From NCBI GenBank assembly GCA_946482115.1, contig CAMLQP010000082.1, forward strand, positions 1 to 10,535: a DNA stretch of 10,535 bases. The letters are read 5' to 3'. The notes under the pieces were generated by a model that saw nothing but the letters and a program-made list of their open reading frames with translations, searched no databases and was not told the origin of the DNA. The stretch's first letter is position 1. Every line of letters begins with the position of its first letter. A program made the position numbers and the translations under genes. The stretch is from an uncultured Comamonadaceae bacterium (lineage in GTDB: Bacteria; Pseudomonadota; Gammaproteobacteria; Burkholderiales; Burkholderiaceae). Below are positions 5,611-10,535 of the stretch, one piece after another.

Positions 5611-6863
5611 ACGAGCATGCCCTGCCGACGCGGACCGCAGTCGCCGTCTTCCTGGCGTTCGCGCTGGCGTACTTCCTGTCGGCCCTGGTGCGCGCCATCA
5701 CCGCCACGCTGTCACCCACGCTGAGCGCCGAGTTCGAGCTGCACGCGCGCGATCTCGGGCTGCTGGCCGGCGGCTATTTTCTCGGGTTCTCGGCCACGCA
5801 GCTGCCGCTGGGCAACTGGCTGGACCGCTTCGGCCCCAAGCGGGTGATCCTGGGTTTCCTGACGGTGGCGGTGGCGGGTTGCGTCGCGTTCGCGCTGGCC
5901 ACCAGCTTCAGCGGGCTGCTGGCCGCGCGCGTGCTGACCGGCATGGGCGTGAGCGCCTGCCTGATGGCGCCGCTGACCGGCTACCGCCGCTGGCTGTCGC
6001 CGGCCACGCAGCTGCGGGCCAATTCGTGGATGCTGATGACCGGCTCTCTGGGCATGCTGGCGTCCACCCTGCCGGTGCAGTGGCTGATGCCGCTGACCGG
6101 CTGGCGCGGCCTGTTCTGGGGGCTGGCGGCGCTGATCCTGCTGTCGATGGCGGTGCTGGCCTGGCGCGTGCCGGCCTGGCCGGTGTCGGCGGCGGAGCCG
6201 GGCGCGGCGGCCGTGCCCGCTGGCTACGGCCAGGTCTGGCGCCACCGCTATTTCCAGAAGATGGGGCCGATCGGGTTCTTCAACTACGGCGGCATGGTGG
6301 CGATGCAGACGCTCTGGGCGGGCCCCTGGATGGTGCGGGTGGCGGGCTACACGCCCGACCAGGCGGCTTTCGGGCTTTTCTGCATCAACGGCTCCATGCT
6401 GCTGGCGTTCTGGACCTGGGGCATGGTCAACCCGGGCCTGGTCCGGCGCGGGCTGAGCGCGGAGAAGCTGATCGCCTGGGGGCTGCCGCTGAGCTTCGTG
6501 GTGCTGGTGGCCAACATCGCCCTCGGTTCGCAGGTGGGCTGGCTGGGCTGGGCGCTGTTCTGCGTGACCAGCACTTTCGTCTCGCTGTCGCAGCCGGCGG
6601 TGGCGCTGGCCTTCCCGCCGGCGCTGGCCGGGCGGGCCCTGTCGGCCTACAACCTGGTCATCTTCTCGGGCGTGTTCGTGGTCCAGTGGGGCATAGGCCT
6701 GCTGGTCGACGGCTTCCTGGCGCTGGGCTGGTCCACGGTAGCGGCCTTCCAGGGGGCGATGGGCGTCTTCCTGCTGGCCTGCATGGCCAGCTACGGGTAT
6801 TTCCTCGCGGTCAAAGCCCACGGCCTGCTCGATCCGCCGGAGCGGGTGACCGGCTCCCGATAA
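5607..6863 (+). CDS. MFS transporter
   Basis: Encodes 418 residues of a major facilitator superfamily inner membrane carrier with about 12 hydrophobic helices. The loop between helices 2 and 3 carries the MFS motif A, GNWLDRFGPKR at 69-79. Helix 4 carries the conserved arginine in ARVLTGMGVS (R108). A longer polar stretch around 191-215 (VSAAEPGAAAVPAGYGQ) is the usual central cytoplasmic loop between the two six-helix halves. The substrate cannot be inferred; the single-polypeptide, proton-coupled DHA1-like layout is compatible with export of small molecules or uptake of organic acids. It overlaps the lipoprotein gene by ATGA and is followed after 10 bases by the PTS EIIA gene, so all five genes to 9321 may share a transcript. 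Confidence 0.93.
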   Translation: MNEHALPTRTAVAVFLAFALAYFLSALVRAITATLSPTLSAEFELHARDLGLLAGGYFLGFSATQLPLGNWLDRFGPKRVILGFLTVAVAGCVAFALATSFSGLLAARVLTGMGVSACLMAPLTGYRRWLSPATQLRANSWMLMTGSLGMLASTLPVQWLMPLTGWRGLFWGLAALILLSMAVLAWRVPAWPVSAAEPGAAAVPAGYGQVWRHRYFQKMGPIGFFNYGGMVAMQTLWAGPWMVRVAGYTPDQAAFGLFCINGSMLLAFWTWGMVNPGLVRRGLSAEKLIAWGLPLSFVVLVANIALGSQVGWLGWALFCVTSTFVSLSQPAVALAFPPALAGRALSAYNLVIFSGVFVVQWGIGLLVDGFLALGWSTVAAFQGAMGVFLLACMASYGYFLAVKAHGLLDPPERVTGSR

Positions 6864-6873
6864 ACTCCGCTCC

Positions 6874-7320
6874 ATGAACGGCATCCTCATCGTGGCGCAT
6901 GCTCCGCTGGCCTCGGCCTTGCGCAGCTGTGTGCTGCATGTGTTTCCCGACAGCGCCTCCGCCGTGGGTGCGCTTGACGTGATGCCCAACGTGCCGCCCG
7001 AGGAATCGCTCGTGCAGGCACGGATCCTGCTCAACCAGCTGGGCACGCCGCAGGCGCTGGTGGTGACCGACGTGTTCGGCGCCACCCCCTGCAACGTGGC
7101 CCACAAACTGGTGGACGGCATCAACACCCGCCTGATCACCGGGGTGAACCTGCCCATGCTGCTGCGCACCGTGTCCTACCGGCACGAGTCGCTCGACGCG
7201 CTGGTGACGCGCGCCATGGTCGGGGCCACCCAGGGTGTGATCCAGGTCGCGGTGACCGCGCCGGCCCACCAGACCCGCCGCAAGACCCATGATCAAGACC
7301 ACCGCGACCATCAGCAATAA
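6874..7320 (+). CDS. PTS EIIA component, mannose/fructose (EIIA-Man) type
   Basis: Encodes 148 residues of an EIIA domain of the mannose PTS family, a cytoplasmic phosphocarrier that accepts phosphate from HPr on a histidine. The active site is H9 in ILIVAHAPLASAL. Further family landmarks are VVTDVFGATPCNVAH (about 63-77) and the GVNLPMLLR segment (about 90-98). No EIIB or EIIC is encoded nearby, so transport is unlikely and a regulatory output is probable. The last 20 or so residues are polar and rich in H, D, R and Q; they are read from the region that also encodes the start of HPr. The gene overlaps ptsH by 32 bases. No clear ribosome binding site is seen before ATG 6874, just after the MFS stop. 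Confidence 0.93.
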   Translation: MNGILIVAHAPLASALRSCVLHVFPDSASAVGALDVMPNVPPEESLVQARILLNQLGTPQALVVTDVFGATPCNVAHKLVDGINTRLITGVNLPMLLRTVSYRHESLDALVTRAMVGATQGVIQVAVTAPAHQTRRKTHDQDHRDHQQ

Positions 7321-7558
7321 GCTGGGCCTGCACGCCCGCGCCTCTGCCAAGCTCACCAAGCTGGCAGCCAGTTTCCCCTGCGAGGTCTGGATGAGCCGGG
7401 GCGATCGCCGCGTCAATGCCAAGAGCATCATGGGCGTGATGATGCTGGCCGCCGGACTCGGCGCCGAAGTCGAGGTCGAGACCGACGGCGCGCAGGAGCA
7501 GCCGGCGATGGACGCCATCATCGCCCTGATCAACGACAAGTTCGGAGAAGGTGAGTGA
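7289..7558 (+). CDS. ptsH: HPr phosphocarrier protein
   Basis: Encodes 89 residues of HPr, which carries phosphate from Enzyme I to EIIA. The catalytic H15 lies in GLHARASAKL, exactly at the canonical position, which confirms ATG 7289 even though it sits inside the EIIA gene. The second landmark is VNAKSIMGVMML with S46, the site phosphorylated by HPr kinase/phosphorylase in organisms that have HprK, including many betaproteobacteria. Whether HprK is present cannot be told from this window. The start lies 32 bases upstream of the EIIA stop and the end overlaps the Enzyme I start by GTGA, so EIIA, HPr and EI are likely to be translationally coupled. Confidence 0.97.
   Translation: MIKTTATISNKLGLHARASAKLTKLAASFPCEVWMSRGDRRVNAKSIMGVMMLAAGLGAEVEVETDGAQEQPAMDAIIALINDKFGEGE
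7544..7551 (+). promoter_or_regulatory. Ribosome binding site for the GTG start of ptsI
   Basis: GGAGAAGG at 7544-7551, inside the last codons of ptsH, puts its GGAG core 7 bases before GTG 7555. This decides for the GTG that overlaps the ptsH stop (GTGA 7555-7558). The nearby GTG at 7551 runs into a stop within five codons. Confidence 0.8.
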
Positions 7559-9321
7559 CTTTTAGCGTTCACGGCCAGGCGGTCTCGCGCGGCATCGCCA
7601 TCGGGCGGGCCGTGCTGGTGGCCTCCAGCCGGGTGGACGTGGCGCACTACTTCGTGCAGCCGGAACAGGTCGAGAGCGAGATCGAGCGCCTGCGCCAGGC
7701 ACGCAACGCGGTGGTCGAGGAAATCGGCCGGGTGCAGCTGAGCCTGCAGGACCTGGACGGCAAGGAGGCCCATCACGAGCTGACCGCGCTGCTGGACGTG
7801 CACCTGATGCTGCTGCAGGACGAGCAGCTCACCTCGGGCGTCAAGCACTGGATCATCGAACGCCACTACAACGCCGAGTGGGCGCTGACCACGCAGCTGG
7901 AGATCATCGGCCGCCAGTTCGACGAGATGGAGGACCCCTACCTGCGCGAGCGCAAGGCCGACCTGGAGCAGGTGGTGGAGCGCATCCTGCGCCACATGCG
8001 CGGCGTGGGTTCGCCCGTGGCCGCGCCGCCGCCGGTGCGCCGCGGCGCCCAGGACCTGCTGCTCGACGACACGGTGGACGTGCCGCTGGTGCTGGTGGCG
8101 CACGACCTGTCGCCGGCCGACATGCTGCAGTTCAAGCAGAGCGTGTTCGCCGGCTTCGTCACCGACGTGGGCGGCAAGACCAGCCACACCGCCATCGTCG
8201 CGCGCAGCATGGACATCCCGGCCGTGGTGGGCGCGCGCAGCGCCAGCCAGCTGATCCAGCAGGACGACTGGGTCATCATCGACGGCGACGCCGGCATCGT
8301 GGTGGTGGACCCCTCGCCCATCGTGCTGGCCGAGTACGGCTACAAGCAGCGCCAGGGCGAACTGGAGCGCGAGCGCCTGAACCGCCTGCGCAACACGCCG
8401 GCCGTCACGCTCGACGGCGAGCGCATCGAGCTGCTCGCCAACATCGAGCAGCCGTCGGATGTGGTGGGCGCGCTGGCCGCCGGGGCCGTGGGCGTGGGCC
8501 TGTTCCGCAGCGAATTCCTGTTCATGGGGCGCAACGGCAAGCTGCCCGACGAGGAAGAGCAGTACCAGGCCTACCGCGCCGCCGTCGAGGGCATGCACGG
8601 CATGCCGGTCACCATACGCACGGTGGACGTGGGCGCCGACAAGCCGCTGGACCGTGGCACCCGGGTCGACGACCACCTCAACCCCGCGCTGGGCCTGCGC
8701 GCCATCCGCTGGAGCCTGGCCGAGCCGGCCATGTTCCTGATCCAGCTGCGCGCGATCCTGCGCGCCGCAGCGCACGGACAGGTCCACGTGCTGGTGCCCA
8801 TGCTGGCCCACGTGAGCGAGATCCGCCAGACGCTGGCGCTGGTGGACAGGGCGCGCGAGCAGCTTGACGCCCAGGGCGTGGTGTATGGCCCGGTCAAGCT
8901 CGGTGCCATGATCGAGGTGCCGGCGGCCGCGCTGACCGTGCCGCTGTTCCTCAAGCACTTCGACTTCCTCTCGATCGGCACCAACGACCTGATCCAGTAC
9001 ACCCTGGCCATCGACCGGGTGGACGAGGCCGTGGCCCACCTTTACGACCCCCTGCACCCCGCCGTGCTGCAGCTGCTGGCCCGCACCATTGCCGAATGCC
9101 GCGCCCAGGGCAAGCCGGTTGCCGTCTGCGGCGAGATGGCGGGCGACGTGGCCATGACCCGGCTGCTGCTGGGCATGGGGCTGCGCAGCTTCTCCATGCA
9201 CCCCGCGCAGGTGCTGGCGGTCAAGCAGCAGATCCTGCGCTGCGACGCCCGCAAGCTGGCCGAATGGACCACACGGGTGCTGAACAGCGACGAACCCGCG
9301 GTCCTGATGACCGATACCTGA
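7555..9321 (+). CDS. ptsI: PTS Enzyme I, phosphoenolpyruvate-protein phosphotransferase
   Basis: Encodes 588 residues, close to the 570-590 usual for Enzyme I, which takes phosphate from phosphoenolpyruvate and passes it to HPr. The N-terminal HPr-binding and phosphohistidine half carries H211 in VGGKTSHTAIVARSM. The C-terminal PEP-binding barrel shows GVGLFRSEFLFM, VGADKPLD, NPALGLRAIRW, GAMIEVPAA and the second family signature DFLSIGTNDLIQYTLAIDR, with the catalytic cysteine at about C525 in CGEMAGD. No nitrogen-PTS GAF domain precedes it, so it is EI of the carbohydrate type and not PtsP. In Ralstonia eutropha, ptsI and ptsH homologues (phbI, phbH) affect polyhydroxybutyrate storage; a similar regulatory role here is inference. 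Confidence 0.97.
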   Translation: MTFSVHGQAVSRGIAIGRAVLVASSRVDVAHYFVQPEQVESEIERLRQARNAVVEEIGRVQLSLQDLDGKEAHHELTALLDVHLMLLQDEQLTSGVKHWIIERHYNAEWALTTQLEIIGRQFDEMEDPYLRERKADLEQVVERILRHMRGVGSPVAAPPPVRRGAQDLLLDDTVDVPLVLVAHDLSPADMLQFKQSVFAGFVTDVGGKTSHTAIVARSMDIPAVVGARSASQLIQQDDWVIIDGDAGIVVVDPSPIVLAEYGYKQRQGELERERLNRLRNTPAVTLDGERIELLANIEQPSDVVGALAAGAVGVGLFRSEFLFMGRNGKLPDEEEQYQAYRAAVEGMHGMPVTIRTVDVGADKPLDRGTRVDDHLNPALGLRAIRWSLAEPAMFLIQLRAILRAAAHGQVHVLVPMLAHVSEIRQTLALVDRAREQLDAQGVVYGPVKLGAMIEVPAAALTVPLFLKHFDFLSIGTNDLIQYTLAIDRVDEAVAHLYDPLHPAVLQLLARTIAECRAQGKPVAVCGEMAGDVAMTRLLLGMGLRSFSMHPAQVLAVKQQILRCDARKLAEWTTRVLNSDEPAVLMTDT

Positions 9322-9463
9322 GCGCAGCGCGGCCGGATGCGCACAAATCGCTGCGAACGCCTGCGGTTTCACTGTAAATCTTTGTTAGACTGATTTTTCT
9401 GGTGCTCGTGGGCGGCCATGGCCGATCCTGCATGGCACCTTGTGGTGCCTGTCGGAGAACCTG
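9322..9463 (+). promoter_or_regulatory. Leader and probable promoter of the type I secretion gene
   Basis: This 142-base gap follows ptsI. An AT-richer island at 9366-9400 contains a possible extended -10, TGT directly before TAGACT at 9386-9391; no convincing -35 is seen 16-18 bases upstream. A weak dyad without T-run, CGCAGCG 9323-9329 with CGCTGCG 9349-9355, could end the ptsI transcript. Downstream lie a 12 bp palindrome CGGCCATGGCCG at 9413-9424 and a perfect hairpin GGCACC 9434-9439 with GGTGCC 9444-9449 around TTGT. The GGAG ribosome binding site at 9454-9457 stands 6 bases before ATG 9464. GGTGC at 9401-9405 could instead pair with GCACC 9435-9439. Confidence 0.45.
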
Positions 9464-10535
9464 ATGTCCTATCCCCCGCAGTCCACGTCGGCCGCGACCG
9501 CTTCGGCCACCGAACGTGACGAACTGCTGCAATGCCTGCTCATCCTGGCGCGCAGCCACGGCGAATCGCTCACGGCCGACGGCGCCGTGGCCGGCCTGCC
9601 GCTGGAAGATGGCCGCCTCACCCCTTCCTTGTTCGAGCGCGCGGCCGCGCGCGCCGGCCTGAGCAGCCGCATCGTCACCCGCTCGCTGCAGCAGCTGCAG
9701 CCGGCGCTGCTGCCGGCCGTGCTGCTGCTGCAGGAGCAGCGCGCCTGCGTGCTGCTGGGCTGGTCGACCGACGGGCATGCCCAGGTCGTCTTTCCCGAGC
9801 TGGGCGATGCGCCGGTGGACATGCCGGTGGCGGAGCTGGACCGGCAGTACATCGGCAGCGCCATCTACGCCCGGCCCCGGGTGCATTTCGACGCCCGCAC
9901 GCCGGTGGTGCGCGAGGGCCGGCACGGCCACTGGTTCTGGGGCGTGATCCAGGAGAATCACGCGCTCTACCGCGACGTGCTGCTCGCGGCGTTCCTGACC
10001 AACCTGTTCGCGCTGGCCATGCCGGTGTTCACGATGAACGTCTATGACCGCGTGGTGCCCAACCACGCGTTCGAGACGCTCTGGGTGCTGGCCGTCGGCC
10101 TGAGCCTGGTGCTGCTGGGCGATCTCATCCTGAAGACGCTGCGCGGCCGTTTCGTGGACCTGGCCAGCAGCCGGGCCGACGTCAAGCTGTCGGCCTACAT
10201 CATGGAGCGCGTGCTGGGCACGCGCATGGAGCAGCGGCCCATCTCGGCGGGTTCGTTCGCGTCCAACCTGCGGGCGTTCGAGTCGGTGCGCGACTTCATC
10301 GGCTCGGCCACGGTGGTGGCCTTCATCGACCTGCCGTTCACGCTGATCTTCTTCGTCGTGATCGGCTGGATCGCCTGGCCCATGGTGATACCGCTGGTGA
10401 TCGGCGCCGCCTTCATGCTGCTCTATGCGCTGGTGGTGCAGGGCCGCATGCACGAGCTGGCCGAGACCACCTACCGCGCCGGCGCGCAGCGCAACGCCAC
10501 GCTGATCGAGGGCCTGGTCGGCTTCGAGACCGTCA
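9464..10535 (+). CDS. Type I secretion permease/ATPase, LapB/LssB type, 5' part
   Basis: The first 357 codons of an ABC exporter; the frame is open at the window end. Residues about 18-140 form a C39 peptidase-like domain of the kind seen in LapB/LssB transporters (LLQCLLILARSHG, LPLEDGRLTPSLFERAAARAGL, ALLPAVLLL). A cysteine sits at C24, but the usual DCG context is absent and the expected His position reads ACVLLGW, so proteolysis is unlikely. Membrane segments follow at about 172-192, 206-224, 284-302 and 306-324, with the family motif NVYDRVVPNHAFETLWVL at 192-209. The nucleotide-binding domain lies beyond the window; full-length relatives have about 700-720 residues. Such transporters export RTX proteins or large adhesins with an HlyD-type adaptor and an outer-membrane TolC-type channel, none of which is in view. 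Confidence 0.93.
   Translation, partial: MSYPPQSTSAATASATERDELLQCLLILARSHGESLTADGAVAGLPLEDGRLTPSLFERAAARAGLSSRIVTRSLQQLQPALLPAVLLLQEQRACVLLGWSTDGHAQVVFPELGDAPVDMPVAELDRQYIGSAIYARPRVHFDARTPVVREGRHGHWFWGVIQENHALYRDVLLAAFLTNLFALAMPVFTMNVYDRVVPNHAFETLWVLAVGLSLVLLGDLILKTLRGRFVDLASSRADVKLSAYIMERVLGTRMEQRPISAGSFASNLRAFESVRDFIGSATVVAFIDLPFTLIFFVVIGWIAWPMVIPLVIGAAFMLLYALVVQGRMHELAETTYRAGAQRNATLIEGLVGFETV

Noticed and set aside
5712..7169. 485-codon minus-strand open frame opposite the MFS gene
   Set aside because: The product is an R/Q/H/P-rich shadow with no domain pattern, while the opposite strand encodes a clear MFS protein.
7878..8867. 329-codon plus-strand open frame inside ptsI
   Set aside because: It is an out-of-frame reading of Enzyme I with an R/A/G/P-rich product and no initiation signal.
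6811..9372. 853-codon open frame on the minus strand across the whole PTS cluster
   Set aside because: It is antisense to EIIA, HPr and Enzyme I, all certain from active-site motifs. Its product is a histidine-, glutamine- and alanine-rich low-complexity string typical of the reverse frame of GC-rich genes.
9464..9885. Active C39 leader peptidase in the secretion ATPase
   Set aside because: A cysteine is present, but the DCG context and the histidine position are not, so the domain reads as the inactive C39-like type.
9221..10453. 410-codon minus-strand open frame opposite the secretion ATPase
   Set aside because: Histidine- and glutamine-rich shadow; the plus strand has a convincing ABC exporter with its own ribosome binding site.
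1..10535. tRNA, rRNA, CRISPR arrays, insertion sequences, attachment sites
   Set aside because: No tRNA-like cloverleaf, no regularly spaced direct repeats, no transposase or integrase frame and no terminal inverted repeats were seen when reading both strands.

Overview
The window is GC-rich bacterial chromosome, roughly two-thirds G+C by eye, with dense genes and strong third-position GC. It most likely comes from a Burkholderiales betaproteobacterium, probably Comamonadaceae or a close relative. This rests on protein character (the L16/L29/S17 variants, DUF4197, an EIIA-Man/HPr/EI cluster without permease, a LapB-type secretion ATPase) and on a GC-rich intergenic repeat at 4503-4580 of a style I associate with Comamonadaceae. 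The taxonomy is inference. No mobile element, CRISPR array, tRNA or rRNA gene was seen.

Layout. (1) 1-839, + strand: the end of the S10 ribosomal protein operon (rplP 3' end, rpmC, rpsQ), closed by a textbook intrinsic terminator. The rplN-led spc operon does not follow. (2) 879-1968: a Prx5-type peroxiredoxin (+) converging on a GNAT acetyltransferase (-), with a hairpin-rich spacer between them. (3) 1992-3250: a cytochrome b561-type membrane protein (-) and a periplasmic cytochrome c'/c556-type protein (+), divergent from a 140 bp shared promoter region. The acetyltransferase lies 23 bp downstream of the b561 gene and is probably co-transcribed. (4) 3261-4998: a TlpA-type thioredoxin-fold lipoprotein (-), a divergent exported DUF4197 protein (+), a triple-hairpin repeat, and a thioredoxin-like CPYC protein with no signal peptide (-).

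(5) 5089-9321, + strand: a compact run of five genes. A small lipoprotein overlaps an MFS transporter by 4 bp. Eleven bases later come EIIA-Man type PTS protein, HPr (32 bp overlap) and Enzyme I (4 bp overlap, GTG start). No EIIB or EIIC is present, so the PTS cluster looks like a regulatory phosphorelay rather than a sugar uptake system. (6) 9322-10535: a 142 bp leader with a possible extended -10 promoter and mutually exclusive stem-loops. It precedes the 5' part of a LapB/LssB-type type I secretion permease/ATPase, which runs off the end with its ATPase domain missing.

The middle of the window carries many redox proteins: peroxiredoxin, b561, c', a TlpA-like lipoprotein and a CPYC thioredoxin-like protein. 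They are on alternating strands and do not form one operon. Every protein family here is known except the small lipoprotein, which I cannot name. I found no clearly undescribed system. The most distinctive non-coding signals are the secretion-gene leader, the triple-hairpin repeat and the dyads between the cytochrome genes.
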